From contig FR882139.1 in the NCBI GenBank assembly GCA_000435635.1, positions 53,393-117,392 on the forward strand: a stretch of DNA of 64,000 nucleotides. The letters run 5' to 3'. A program made the translations under genes and the position numbers. The stretch is from Prevotella sp. CAG:1320 (GTDB taxonomy: Bacteria > Bacteroidota > Bacteroidia > Bacteroidales > Bacteroidaceae). This document shows, piece after piece, positions 35,221 to 44,300 of this stretch; the first letter of the stretch is position 1, and the number at the start of each line of letters is the position of its first letter. Under the pieces are notes generated by a model. The model saw only the letters and a program-made list of their open reading frames with translations. It had not been told where the DNA came from and did no database searches.

Positions 35221-36008
35221 TATTCTATTTCTCGGCTACGGGAAACACGAGATGGGCTGCCTTGAGGCTTTCCCAAGCCTTGCAAGAGCAGCTCTTCTTT
35301 GTGCCCGAGGCGATGGCACATCCCCAGGAATACCACTTGAAGCCCGGCGAGAGGCTGGGCTTCGTCTTCCCCGTACATGGCTGGCGGGTACCCGCTTTCA
35401 TGCGGGAGTTTATCTCCCAGCTGGTCATCCACGCCCCCGCCACGCCCTATGCCTACTGCCTCTGCACGGCGGGCGACAGCGTGGGCGATACGCTCAGCTA
35501 CCTGCGCCAGTCCATCCAGCGCAACGACTCGCTGCGGTCTTTCGGCGTGGAAGACGTGGCCTCGGCCTGGTCGCTCATCATGCCTGAGTCCTACGTGGGC
35601 CTGCCTTTCATGGACGTGGACAAACCCGAGCGGGAACGGGAGAAGAAGCAACGGGCAGCCGAGCGACTGACGGGCATCGTGGAGAGCGTATTGGAGAGGC
35701 GCGAGGGGATAGTGGACGTGACCAAGGGGGGATTGCCGTGGGTGATGTCCCACGTGGTGGGAGGCTTCTTCGAGCGTTTCCTCATCACCGACAAGCCTTT
35801 CCACGTGGTGAGCGACCGCTGCGTGCGTTGCGGCATCTGCGCCAACGCCTGTCCCATGCACGTCATCGAGGGCGGCCACGGCAGCGAGCCCCGATGGAAG
35901 CACGACGGCCGTTGCCTCACCTGCTTCAACTGCTACCACCACTGCCCCCACCACGCCATAGAGTTCGGCCGCCGCACCCGCCACAAGGGACAGTATTATT
36001 TCAAGTAG
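35217..36008 (+). CDS. EFR1-type ferredoxin with a flavodoxin-like domain
   Basis: The N-terminal part resembles flavodoxin (YFSATGNTRWAA, residues 4-15, FMN phosphate loop) and the C-terminal part holds two [4Fe-4S] motifs, CVRCGICANACP (about 202-213) and CLTCFNCYHHCP (about 235-246). It is predicted to be a cytoplasmic electron carrier with FMN and two clusters; the partner is unknown. Sampled stretches reach about 65% GC, well above most neighbours. Start and upstream stop overlap by ATGA. Confidence 0.9.
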   Translation: MIFYFSATGNTRWAALRLSQALQEQLFFVPEAMAHPQEYHLKPGERLGFVFPVHGWRVPAFMREFISQLVIHAPATPYAYCLCTAGDSVGDTLSYLRQSIQRNDSLRSFGVEDVASAWSLIMPESYVGLPFMDVDKPEREREKKQRAAERLTGIVESVLERREGIVDVTKGGLPWVMSHVVGGFFERFLITDKPFHVVSDRCVRCGICANACPMHVIEGGHGSEPRWKHDGRCLTCFNCYHHCPHHAIEFGRRTRHKGQYYFK

Positions 36009-36065
36009 CGGGAGGGCAGCCCGCTACCATTCCCTTGACAAGGAACCAGGCTGCCCGCTTATTTA
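36007..36065. terminator. Terminator between EFR1 gene and a convergent lipoprotein gene
   Basis: GGGCAGCC (36014) pairs with GGCTGCCC (36049), and TATTTATTT follows on the plus strand. An alternative stem AGCGGG/CCCGCT is possible. Confidence 0.65.
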
Positions 36066-36466
36066 TTTCCAGCTGCCTCCAAGCGGTTGATATCGCCGCT
36101 TGGACTTGTCGTAAAACCTACTGACTGAAAGCCAGCGTCGGGAACAGAGTAATTGGATATTGTGTACCTGGTAGTTGGGCGCAAACGAAAGTCTTCATTC
36201 GCTATCACACGATGGCCGTAAGTGATGGTGTAAGCGTCATCAATTCCATTCAGGTTTATGGATGACACACCAACATGTCCAGCTTTCAGGGAAATATGAT
36301 ACAGAAACTCGGAAGAGTCATCCTCTAAAACCAACCTCTTGAGCGTGTGCCCACTTGGAGAATACACCGACGAGCTTTCCACGTCGATGCCGATTTCATT
36401 GTCCCCGCATGAAACGCAAGCCAATGAAAGCAAGAAGCATAATAGCGCAAAGAGATTTTTCTTCAT
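36059..36466 (-). CDS. Small predicted lipoprotein of unknown function
   Basis: The 135-aa protein has a lipoprotein signal (MKKNLFALLCFLLSLACVSC, lipobox CVSC), so it is attached to the envelope. The mature part is soluble, beta-rich and about 115 residues long; I do not recognise a family. An ATG two codons upstream (36472) is equally possible. A -7 element TATCTTTG lies 13 bp before that codon on the minus strand (36485-36492). Confidence 0.7.
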   Translation of the reverse strand: MKKNLFALLCFLLSLACVSCGDNEIGIDVESSSVYSPSGHTLKRLVLEDDSSEFLYHISLKAGHVGVSSINLNGIDDAYTITYGHRVIANEDFRLRPTTRYTISNYSVPDAGFQSVGFTTSPSGDINRLEAAGNK

Positions 36467-36640
36467 AGACATTTTATTTTGGCACAAAGATAGCGCAAAG
36501 CAAAGACATAGCCAAGCAAACAACTCTTTTTCCCGCCAGCGCGAAGAGGCGGGAAAGCGCGATACGCCACGGCCGCCCGAGGCGTCTCTCGCCTGCCCAT
36601 GGAGCGTACCTCCGAGGAACGAATTATATGCGGGAAAAAA

Positions 36641-36716
36641 CGAAACTAGTCTCGAAGCCCATTGAAACTAGTTTCGTTGGCCGTCGAGACTAGTTTCATC
36701 GGCCATCGAGACTAAT
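36641..36716. repeat. 22-bp-period array F
   Basis: Cores start at 36642, 36664, 36686 and 36708 (the last one incomplete). The consensus core is the perfect 12-bp palindrome GAAACTAGTTTC, with GAGACTAGTTTC and GAAACTAGTCTC variants. About ten variable bases, often GGCCnT, separate cores. Confidence 0.95.
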
Positions 36717-36812
36717 ACCGTTTTCCAAGCCACATACGCGGCCCTGCCCTCCAACCGGGCTTGAGGCGATGGATGCGGTGGCTACGTCTTGCCTCCCCTT
36801 TAGGTAGTTGGA

Positions 36813-36900
36813 GAATCATGTTAGATGATTGTGTGAATCATCCTAGACTATTCTAGGAATCATCTAAGACTATTCCATGAATCATCTAAGATGATTCTAG
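36813..36900. repeat. 22-bp-period array G, four units
   Basis: Units start at 36813, 36835, 36857 and 36879. The last carries the perfect palindrome GAATCATCTAAGATGATTC (9-bp arms, one central base); the others have one to five changes. Only three bases separate units. It is unrelated in sequence to array F, 97 bp away. Confidence 0.96.
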
Positions 36901-36961
36901 AGGTATGTAGCACCTACCTCCGCACTCCTCTCGGCAGACCCGCGGCTTCTGTCTGGCAAAA

Positions 36962-37020
36962 ACGCCATTCCCCCGCAGGCTAGGCAACCAATAGCTGCTT
37001 AGTCTGCGGGGGAACGGCGT
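36962..37020 (-). terminator. Terminator of the leucine operon
   Basis: TTCCCCCGCAG pairs with CTGCGGGGGAA, extended by ACGCC/GGCGT; TTTTT follows on the minus strand. Confidence 0.85.
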
Positions 37021-37049
37021 GTATATATGGGAGCGCAACGCTGGCGGGC

Positions 37050-37745
37050 TTACTCCTTCATCCGTTTGTAAAGATGGCGCATGGCACTATAGGGTATACC
37101 CATGCGCTCCAATTCCTTCAAGTCTTGACGTGCATCTTCATAGCGGCCCAGCGTGATGCGCAGGTCGGCGCGATTGACCCGGTAGTCGGTGTTCTCTGGG
37201 TCTAGCTGGATAGCCTCGGTGAAGTCCATCTCGGCCAGCTCCAGCATGCCTCGCTCTTTCTCTATGCCCGCTCGGGCGGCGTAGGCTTCCGCCTTGTCGG
37301 GGAATTGCTGCACCAGTCGGTTGATGCCGTCATAGGCCTCGGTGTAGTGGCGGTCTTTCTGGTTGAGCAGTGCCAGCCCCAACTGCGCCTCGAAGTTGCC
37401 GGGCACCAGGGTGAGCAAATTGGTGTAGTCCTGGCGGGCGAAGTTGTAGCGGTGGAGCTGCTCGTTGACATAAGCCCTGTAGAAAAGCCCAGCGATGTTC
37501 TGGTTGTCCAGGAAGAGCACCTTGTCCAGATCGTCCTTGGCGTAGTCCCACTGCTTGAGCTGGATGTTCCAAGCCGCCTTCTTCAGCCGCAGGTCTATGC
37601 TGTCGGGGTGGTAGGCCAGCGTCTCGGTAGCCTGGGCAAGGGAGTCTCTCAGGGTCTCGCGGGAAAGCTCCTCGGTGGGAGCCTGCGCCCTGGCGGCCAT
37701 GGACATCGCCAAGGCCGCCAACAGGACTATGGCTTGGCGGCTCAT
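37050..37745 (-). CDS. Secreted TPR protein at the end of the leucine operon
   Basis: The 231-aa protein has a signal peptide ([20 protein letters not shown]) followed by about five TPR-like helix pairs (for example NIAGLFYRAYVNEQLHRYNF and AEMDFTEAIQLDPENTDYR). The start was placed at the ATG that overlaps the leuB stop (TGATG), since the longer frame runs through leuB. TPR proteins of this kind act as periplasmic scaffolds; a link with leucine synthesis is not evident. Coupling may simply reflect compaction. Confidence 0.8.
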   Translation of the reverse strand: MSRQAIVLLAALAMSMAARAQAPTEELSRETLRDSLAQATETLAYHPDSIDLRLKKAAWNIQLKQWDYAKDDLDKVLFLDNQNIAGLFYRAYVNEQLHRYNFARQDYTNLLTLVPGNFEAQLGLALLNQKDRHYTEAYDGINRLVQQFPDKAEAYAARAGIEKERGMLELAEMDFTEAIQLDPENTDYRVNRADLRITLGRYEDARQDLKELERMGIPYSAMRHLYKRMKE

Positions 37746-38806
37746 CAATGCTTCCCTATCCAGTCCACTATCCAGGCGCCCACCTCGGTGGTGCCATAAT
37801 GCTCGCCCCCGGGCACCTGTATTTCGGGTGTCCTGACGTTGGCGTCCAGGCTGGCGTTCACCGCATCGCGTATCAACTGGCCTTCCGCCTTCAGCCCGAA
37901 GTGCTCCAGCAGCATGGCGGCGGAGAGTATCTGCGCCACGGGGTTGGCCAAGTTCTTGCCGGCGGCTTGTGGCCATGAGCCATGCACGGGCTCGAAGAGG
38001 GGCGTATGCTCACCCAAGCTGGCAGAGGGTTGCAAGCCCATGGAGCCTGTGATGCAAGAGGTCTCATCGGTGAGGATGTCTCCAAACGTGTTCTCGGTCA
38101 CTACCACGTCGAAGAAGGTAGGCTCCGTGAGCACGCGCATCGAGGCGTTGTCTATGAACATGTAGTCGGTCTTCACCTCGGGATACAGCGGTTCCATCTC
38201 CTTGGCTATCTGCCTCCACAGGCGGGAACTTGCCAGCACGTTGGCCTTGTCCACCACGGTGAGGTGCTTGCGGCGGCGCATGGCGAAGTCGAAGGCCACT
38301 TTCAGTATGCGCTCTATCTCCGGGCGGGTGTAGATGTCGGTGTCATAGGCCTTGTCGTTGTCTTGGTACTTCTCGCCGAAGTACATGCCTCCCGTCAACT
38401 CGCGGATGACCACGAAGTCCGCGCCACGCAGGATGTCCTCCTTCAAGGGACTCATGTGGAGCAGGCAGTCGAAGGTGGCCACAGGGCGCACGTTGGCGAA
38501 GAGTCCCAACTTCTTCCTCATGGCCAGCAACCCCTGCTCTGGGCGCACTTTGGCAGTAGGGTCGTTGTCGAAGCGAAGATCGCCCACGGCGGCGAAGAGC
38601 ACGGCGTCTGCCTGCATGCAGGCCTGGTAGGTATCCTCGGGGAAGGGGTCTCCCACCTCGTCTATGGCGTGGGCTCCGCAAATGGCTTCCTGGTAGTTGA
38701 ACTCATGTCCAAACTTGCGGGCGATAGCGTCAAGCGCGGCCACGCCTTGCTTCATGATTTCTGGCCCGATGCCATCACCGGGCAGTACAGCGATATTCAG
38801 TTTCAT
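37745..38806 (-). CDS. leuB: 3-isopropylmalate dehydrogenase
   Basis: The enzyme oxidises and decarboxylates 3-isopropylmalate with NAD+ in leucine synthesis. It is 353 aa, with GDGIGPEIM at residues 10-18, [19 protein letters not shown], the metal-binding FGDILTDE region and [12 protein letters not shown]. Unusually it lies after the second isopropylmalate-synthase-like gene instead of next to leuCD. The region is GC-rich compared with the atp genes. Confidence 0.96.
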   Translation of the reverse strand: MKLNIAVLPGDGIGPEIMKQGVAALDAIARKFGHEFNYQEAICGAHAIDEVGDPFPEDTYQACMQADAVLFAAVGDLRFDNDPTAKVRPEQGLLAMRKKLGLFANVRPVATFDCLLHMSPLKEDILRGADFVVIRELTGGMYFGEKYQDNDKAYDTDIYTRPEIERILKVAFDFAMRRRKHLTVVDKANVLASSRLWRQIAKEMEPLYPEVKTDYMFIDNASMRVLTEPTFFDVVVTENTFGDILTDETSCITGSMGLQPSASLGEHTPLFEPVHGSWPQAAGKNLANPVAQILSAAMLLEHFGLKAEGQLIRDAVNASLDANVRTPEIQVPGGEHYGTTEVGAWIVDWIGKH

Positions 38807-38832
38807 GTCTAATATAATTTAATGTATAGGTT

Positions 38833-40410
38833 TTACTTGTTTTGCTCATCCTTCTCATAGGTGTTGAGCATCTTGAGCGTAGCCTTTATGGCCGCCTCCG
38901 TTTGGTCAGCGTCCAGTCCATGGGTGCGCCATAGCCTATCCCCCTGGGTCCAGGTGATGACCGTCTGCACCAAGGCATCGGTACGCCCGCCTGGAGGAAT
39001 GGTGACTTGGTAGTTGTCCAGGCGGGGGAAGTCGCGGTTCAGATGTTCACGATATATCTTGCGCAAGGCCTTGACGAAAGCGTCATACTGTCCGTCTCCC
39101 GTGGAGTCGGCTTCATATTCCACGTCGTCTATCCTCACTTTCACCGAGGCGATGGGTTTCAGTCCATAAGAGGTGCTTACCATATAGCTCACAAGCTTCA
39201 CCTTGTCGTCTGGCACGTCGTGCTTCAACACGTCATTAACTATATAGGGCAAGTCGTCTTGCGTCACCAACTCCTTACGGTCACCCAACTCGGTCACTCG
39301 CTTGGTTACCGCCCGTGTCTGCTCAGGCGTAAGCTCCAATCCCAAATCCTCCAGGTTTTTCACGATGTTGGCCTTGCCTGAGTTCTTGCCCAAGGCATAG
39401 TTGCGATGGCGGCCAAAGCGTTCGGGCACCAAGTCGTTACAATAGAGGTTGTCTTTATTGTCGCCATCGGCATGCACACCAGCCACTTGGGTGAAAACAT
39501 GCGCTCCCACCACGGGAGTGTTCGGAGCGACCGCTATCCCGCTATGTCCCTCTACCAAACGACTTACGGGATTAAGGGCTTCTTCGTGGATGTGGGTCTT
39601 GGCATGGAACATGTCTTTCAAGATTACCTGCACGGAAGCCAACGGGGCATTGCCACATCTCTCACCAAGTCCGTTGACTGTGACGTGGAGTCCATTGGCG
39701 CCACAAAGCACGGCCGCCAGCGAATTGCTCACCGCCAAGTCATAATCGTTGTGGGCATGGAAATCGAAGTGCAAATCGGGATAACGCTTACGCATCTTCC
39801 TCATATACTCCACACACTGCAGGGGATTGAGTATGCCCAACGTATCGGGAAGCAAGAAGCGACGGATGCCAGAGTCGCGTAAAGCGTCCACCACCTGGTA
39901 GACATACTCCGGGGAGTCTTTCATGCCGCTCGACCAGTCCTCCAAATAGAGATTGACCATCATACCATTCGCGAGAGCATAGGCCACCTCCTCGGAGATA
40001 TCGGCAATATGTTCACTGGGAGTCTTGCGCAACTGCTGCTCGCAATGCTTCAATGACCCCTTTGCCAAGAGATTCACCACCTTTCCCCCACACTCTCTTA
40101 TCCAATCTATGGAGCGGTGCTGGTCTACGAAGCCCAACACCTCTACCCTTTCAAGCATGCCGTGACGTGAAGCGTAACGGCAAATCATCTTCACCGCCTC
40201 TTTCTCACCTTCAGAAACCCGGGCTGACGATACCTCCACGCGGTCCACGTTTACCTCCGAGAGCAGCATGCTGGCTATCATCAGCTTCTCGTGGGGCAAA
40301 AAGGAAACACCGCTGGTCTGCTCACCATCACGCAGCGTGGAGTCCATAATCTCCACCAGTGGTTTCAAAGCGGTCTTGGTCTCTTCGCTAATACCTTTCT
40401 GATTACCCAT
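38833..40410 (-). CDS. Second isopropylmalate/citramalate synthase-family enzyme
   Basis: This 525-aa HMGL-like protein condenses acetyl-CoA with a 2-oxo acid. It has STLRDGEQTSGV near the N-terminus, the metal site HFDFHAHNDYDLAVSN, GLGERCGNAPL and a C-terminal LeuA dimer/regulatory domain (DSTGDGQYDAFVKALRKI). It differs clearly from the leuA product of the same operon. A (R)-citramalate synthase role, making 2-oxobutanoate for isoleucine, is possible because LeuCD and LeuB can process citramalate; a second 2-isopropylmalate synthase is the alternative. Confidence 0.85.
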   Translation of the reverse strand: MGNQKGISEETKTALKPLVEIMDSTLRDGEQTSGVSFLPHEKLMIASMLLSEVNVDRVEVSSARVSEGEKEAVKMICRYASRHGMLERVEVLGFVDQHRSIDWIRECGGKVVNLLAKGSLKHCEQQLRKTPSEHIADISEEVAYALANGMMVNLYLEDWSSGMKDSPEYVYQVVDALRDSGIRRFLLPDTLGILNPLQCVEYMRKMRKRYPDLHFDFHAHNDYDLAVSNSLAAVLCGANGLHVTVNGLGERCGNAPLASVQVILKDMFHAKTHIHEEALNPVSRLVEGHSGIAVAPNTPVVGAHVFTQVAGVHADGDNKDNLYCNDLVPERFGRHRNYALGKNSGKANIVKNLEDLGLELTPEQTRAVTKRVTELGDRKELVTQDDLPYIVNDVLKHDVPDDKVKLVSYMVSTSYGLKPIASVKVRIDDVEYEADSTGDGQYDAFVKALRKIYREHLNRDFPRLDNYQVTIPPGGRTDALVQTVITWTQGDRLWRTHGLDADQTEAAIKATLKMLNTYEKDEQNK

Positions 40411-40420
40411 TCTTTCGCCC

Positions 40421-41011
40421 TTACTTGTTGGCGGCCTCCCATGCCGCTACCTTATCCCGGTTTTCCACCAAAAAGTCCACATCGTCCAAGCCGTTCTCCA
40501 GGCAATGCTTCTTGTATCCGTTAATTTCGAAACGCTCGCTGCGCCCCGTGGCCAGATTAGTCACCGTCTGGTTGGGCAAGTCTACCCTCACTTGCGTCTG
40601 ATGGTCTTTCTCGATGCTGGCGAAAAGCTCTTGGAGGAAATCCTCGCTTACCACTACAGGCAACACGAAGTTGTTCAATTCATTGTTCTTGTGGATATCT
40701 GCAAAGAAAGAACTGATTACCACACGGAAACCATAACCCGCTATGGCCCAGGCGGCATGCTCTCGACTGGAGCCAGAACCGAAGTTCTTGCCCGCCACAA
40801 GTATCACCCCACCATACGAGGGGTCGTTGAGCACAAAGTCCTTGATAGGGTTTCCCTGCTTATCGTAACGCCAGTCACGGAACAAATTGGCACCGAAACC
40901 TTCCTTGTCAGTAGCCTTCAGGAAACGGGCGGGTATGATTTGGTCTGTGTCCACGTTCTCCAAAGGAAGAGGGACACAGGTAGAGGTGATTACGTCAAAT
41001 TTCTGTTTCAT
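40421..41011 (-). CDS. leuD: 3-isopropylmalate dehydratase small subunit
   Basis: With LeuC it isomerises 2- to 3-isopropylmalate. The 196-aa protein starts MKQKFDVITSTCVPL as in related species and has VDTDQIIPARFLK and FGSGSSREHAAWA. An upstream ATG that overlaps the leuC stop (TAATG, 41035) is in frame and would add eight residues; coupling makes it a real alternative. It lies between leuC and the second synthase gene. Confidence 0.95.
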   Translation of the reverse strand: MKQKFDVITSTCVPLPLENVDTDQIIPARFLKATDKEGFGANLFRDWRYDKQGNPIKDFVLNDPSYGGVILVAGKNFGSGSSREHAAWAIAGYGFRVVISSFFADIHKNNELNNFVLPVVVSEDFLQELFASIEKDHQTQVRVDLPNQTVTNLATGRSERFEINGYKKHCLENGLDDVDFLVENRDKVAAWEAANK

Positions 41012-41034
41012 GATTTTCTGTATTAGCGTTGTCA

Positions 41035-42432
41035 TTAATCCATCAACTCCCTTGGGTCCGTGATTTTGCCTGTCACGGCCGCAGCGGCCGCCATCAATGG
41101 CGATGCCAGTATCGTGCGGCTGCCGGGACCCTGTCTACCCTCAAAGTTTCGGTTACTGGTGCTCACGGCATACTTACCCGCTGGCACTTTGTCATCATTC
41201 ATGGCCAAACAGGCAGAGCAACCAGGCTGGCGGATGGCGAAGCCTGCCTCCTCGAGAATCTTGTCAAGACCCTCTTCCCTTATTTGCTTGTCTACCAACC
41301 ATGAGCCTGGCACCAGCCAAGCAGTTACGCTTTCCGCCTTTTTTCTGCCTTTGGCAACAGAGGCAAAAGCACGGAAATCTTCTATACGCCCATTAGTGCA
41401 CGCACCAAGGAACACATAATCAATGGGATGACCCAAGAGTCGCTGTCCTGGCTGGAAACCCATGTAATCCAAGCTTTTACGGAAAGAAGCCTGTCCTGCC
41501 TCGTCTATCATTTCCATCGTAGGAATGCTTTCGGTAATGCCAATACCCATACCTGGATTGGTGCCATACGTGATACGAGGTTCTATGTTCGCCGCGTCGA
41601 AAGTCAATTCCTTGTCAAAAACGGCATCATCTCCGCTGCGCAAGGTCTTCCAGTAGGCCACGGCCTTGTCCCATTCCTCCCCCTTGGGAGCATACTCACG
41701 GCCTTTAATATACGCGAAGGTGGTCTCGTCGGGTGCCACGAATCCACCTCTCGCTCCCATTTCAATGCTCAAATTGCAGAGCGTGAGACGACCTTCCATA
41801 CTCATGTCACGTACCACTTGCCCCGCATACTCCACGAAATAACCCGTGGCACCGCTTGTGGTCAGCTGGCTCATCAGGTAGAGGGCCACGTCCTTGGCCG
41901 TCACACCTTTTCCCAACTTGCCCTCTATGCTAATGCGCATGCTCTTGGGCTTCTGCTGCAAAATGCATTGTGAGGCCATAACCATCTCCACTTCCGATGT
42001 ACCTATACCAAAAGCGACTGCCCCCATAGCACCATGGGTAGAAGTATGGGAGTCTCCACAGACAATAGTCATACCTGGAAGAGAAAGCCCCTTCTCTGGA
42101 CCAACCACGTGGATAATGCCATTATCCTTAGTGTTCATGGCGAAATGCGTGAGCCCGAAGTCCGCGGCATTTTTGCTGAGGGTGTCCACCTGTTTCTTGC
42201 TCACAGGGTCCTCTATGGGTTTATCCTGGTCATGAGTGGGCGTATTGTGGTCGGGCATGCAGAATATCTGCCCTGGACGGAAACACTTCAACCCTCTCGC
42301 TCTCATGCCAGCAAAGGCCTGCGGAGACGTCACCTCATGACAATAGAGGCGGTCTATGTAAAGCTGAGTAGGGCCATCTGGCACAATCTGCACTACGTGC
42401 TTATCCCAAATCTTGTCAAATAAAGTATTCAT
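41035..42432 (-). CDS. leuC: 3-isopropylmalate dehydratase large subunit
   Basis: This 465-aa aconitase-family subunit binds a [4Fe-4S] cluster through the Cys residues in GACTNGR and [23 protein letters not shown] is the substrate region. It works with LeuD. The AT-rich leader (ACATTATATAATATATAA) precedes the start, with AGAGG before the ATG. Confidence 0.97.
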   Translation of the reverse strand: MNTLFDKIWDKHVVQIVPDGPTQLYIDRLYCHEVTSPQAFAGMRARGLKCFRPGQIFCMPDHNTPTHDQDKPIEDPVSKKQVDTLSKNAADFGLTHFAMNTKDNGIIHVVGPEKGLSLPGMTIVCGDSHTSTHGAMGAVAFGIGTSEVEMVMASQCILQQKPKSMRISIEGKLGKGVTAKDVALYLMSQLTTSGATGYFVEYAGQVVRDMSMEGRLTLCNLSIEMGARGGFVAPDETTFAYIKGREYAPKGEEWDKAVAYWKTLRSGDDAVFDKELTFDAANIEPRITYGTNPGMGIGITESIPTMEMIDEAGQASFRKSLDYMGFQPGQRLLGHPIDYVFLGACTNGRIEDFRAFASVAKGRKKAESVTAWLVPGSWLVDKQIREEGLDKILEEAGFAIRQPGCSACLAMNDDKVPAGKYAVSTSNRNFEGRQGPGSRTILASPLMAAAAAVTGKITDPRELMD

Positions 42433-42466
42433 GGGTTACCTCTTATATATTATATAATGTATAACG

Positions 42467-43966
42467 TTATTTCTTGAACTTGTTGATGCAGTCGATATAA
42501 GCCTCCACGGAAGCGGTCACGATATCGGTATCCGCTCCAAAGCCATAGTAAACTTGTCCGTCGTATTCCACTTGCATATGTACCTTTCCTACGTCATCGG
42601 AGCCTTTTGAGATAGCTTGAATCGTAAATTCTTTCAGTGTCATCTCTCGGCGGATGATGCGCTTCAAGGCTTTGATGGCCGCGTCAACAGGACCATTACC
42701 AGAGGAACTCTCCTCGAACTTCTGTCCGCTGATGTCCAGCCCGATGCTCGCCACGCTTTTCACACCTCGGCCAGTGGTCACCTGCAAGTAGTCCAACTTC
42801 ACGGAATGGGTATCCGCGGCATCAGCGCCCGCCAGCATCAAGACATCATCATCGGTTACTTCCTTCTTTTGGTCAGCCAGTCTCAAGAACTTTTGATATA
42901 TCTTGTCCAACTTCTCCTCATCGGTAATCTCCACGCCATTTACGTGTAGACGATATTTCAAGGCGGCACGACCAGAACGGGCGGTCAAAACGATGGCGTT
43001 GTCATCCAGGCCTACATCCCTTGGGTCGATAATCTCATAGGTCTGCACGTTCTTCAGCACTCCGTCTTGGTGTATACCGCTGGAGTGCGCAAAAGCGTTG
43101 CGACCCACAATGGCTTTGTTAGGCTGCACGGGCATGTTCATCAAGCTGCTCACCATGCGACTTGTGGGGCAAATCTTGGTAGTGTTGATATTGGTGTCGA
43201 TGCCTATACCCTTGTGGCATTTCAGTATCATGGCTATTTCTTCCAGCGAGGTATTGCCGGCGCGTTCACCGATACCATTGATAGTGACTTCTACCTGCCT
43301 TGCCCCATTGAGCACGCCCTCCAGCGTATTGGCGGTAGCCATACCCAGGTCGTTGTGACAATGAGTGGAAATGCAAGCCTTGTCGATGCCGTCCACATGC
43401 TCCATCAAGTATTTTATCTTAGCGCCATATTCTTCTGGCAGGCAATAACCCGTAGTGTCCGGAATGTTCACAACGGTCGCTCCCGCCTTGATAACCGCCT
43501 CAATCACCCTGGCCAGGTATTCATTGTCTGTTCTTCCGGCATCCTCGGCATAAAACTCTACGTCTTCCACATATTTCTTGGCATACTTCACGGCAGCCAC
43601 AGCACGCTCGATGATCTCCTCGCGATTGCTGTTAAATTTATATTTGATATGAGAATCGCTCGTGCCTATACCCGTATGAATGCGTTTGTGCTTAGCGTAT
43701 TGCAGCGAATCCGCCGCCACGTCAATATCTTTCTCCACCGCACGGGTCAACGCGCAAATAGTGGGCCATGTCACCGCTTTTGATATCTCAATCACGGAAT
43801 TGAAGTCACCTGGGCTGGAAATGGGAAACCCCGCTTCGATGACGTCCACGCCCAATTGCTCCAATTGCTTGGCCACCTGTATCTTTTCCACGGTGTTCAG
43901 CTGGCATCCAGGCACTTGCTCGCCATCTCTAAGCGTAGTGTCGAAAATAAAAAGTCTTTCGCTCAT
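42467..43966 (-). CDS. leuA: 2-isopropylmalate synthase
   Basis: This first committed enzyme of leucine synthesis condenses acetyl-CoA and 2-oxoisovalerate. The 499-aa chain has [41 protein letters not shown] and a C-terminal regulatory domain ([17 protein letters not shown]) that usually mediates leucine feedback. It is the first structural gene of the operon, behind the leader peptide and attenuator. Confidence 0.96.
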   Translation of the reverse strand: MSERLFIFDTTLRDGEQVPGCQLNTVEKIQVAKQLEQLGVDVIEAGFPISSPGDFNSVIEISKAVTWPTICALTRAVEKDIDVAADSLQYAKHKRIHTGIGTSDSHIKYKFNSNREEIIERAVAAVKYAKKYVEDVEFYAEDAGRTDNEYLARVIEAVIKAGATVVNIPDTTGYCLPEEYGAKIKYLMEHVDGIDKACISTHCHNDLGMATANTLEGVLNGARQVEVTINGIGERAGNTSLEEIAMILKCHKGIGIDTNINTTKICPTSRMVSSLMNMPVQPNKAIVGRNAFAHSSGIHQDGVLKNVQTYEIIDPRDVGLDDNAIVLTARSGRAALKYRLHVNGVEITDEEKLDKIYQKFLRLADQKKEVTDDDVLMLAGADAADTHSVKLDYLQVTTGRGVKSVASIGLDISGQKFEESSSGNGPVDAAIKALKRIIRREMTLKEFTIQAISKGSDDVGKVHMQVEYDGQVYYGFGADTDIVTASVEAYIDCINKFKK

Positions 43967-44022
43967 ATCTTCTTGCTTTATATGTTATTACTATTCTTTA
44001 CTGACATAGGCCTCAAAATACC

Positions 44023-44062
44023 AAAAAAGCCTTCCACACTCCCTACGGAAGCGAGAAAGGCT
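44023..44062 (-). terminator. Attenuator terminator of the leucine operon
   Basis: AGCCTT/AAGGCT and an inner CTTCC/GGGAG stem are followed by six T on the minus strand. It starts 22 nt after the leader peptide stop and lies about 57 nt before leuA. Confidence 0.8.
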
Positions 44063-44083
44063 GTTGGCATCTTGCGTCTTGCG

Positions 44084-44170
44084 CTATACATACGACCATC
44101 TGCTTCCGACTTTGCGATGCAGTCGAATTAGGGTAATAATACCTAGTATGTCTAGCAAGTTGGTCATCAT
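44084..44170 (-). CDS. Leucine/isoleucine leader peptide (28 aa)
   Basis: A short frame begins MMTNLLDILGIITLIRLHRK and ends eight residues later with TAG. Its N-terminal part has five Leu and four Ile among residues 5-17. It starts 22 nt after the -7 element of a strong promoter and is followed by an intrinsic terminator before leuA. This is the arrangement of ribosome-mediated attenuation: stalling at Leu or Ile codons would favour antitermination. The start could be either of the two tandem ATGs. It is too short for routine gene calling. Confidence 0.85.
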   Translation of the reverse strand: MMTNLLDILGIITLIRLHRKVGSRWSYV

Positions 44171-44191
44171 TCTGTTTAAAGTTTCTGCCTG

Positions 44192-44223
44192 CAAAGGTAA
44201 TGCTTTCCCTTGACATAAGCAAA
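44192..44223 (-). promoter_or_regulatory. Leucine operon promoter
   Basis: On the minus strand TTTG, 20 nt, TACCTTTG match the consensus exactly; transcription should start close to 44186. Confidence 0.85.
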
Positions 44224-44300
44224 CAATCAATAACTTTTTTCGCCAAAAACCTAACAATTTTTCATGTATATCTTGTTTTTACTCCCAATTCGTAGTGGAT

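Larger units (their letters stand above)
36467..37049. other. 583-bp non-coding gap with two different 22-bp arrays
   Basis: Besides arrays F and G and the leu-operon terminator, the gap has a perfect 8-bp hairpin TTCCCGCC/GGCGGGAA (36530-36555). The sequence between F and G and between G and the terminator shows no gene. Confidence 0.65.

Noticed and set aside
44043..44246. 67-aa minus-strand frame upstream of leuA
   Set aside because: It begins upstream of the leu promoter and runs through the attenuator; the 28-aa leader peptide in another frame explains the region.
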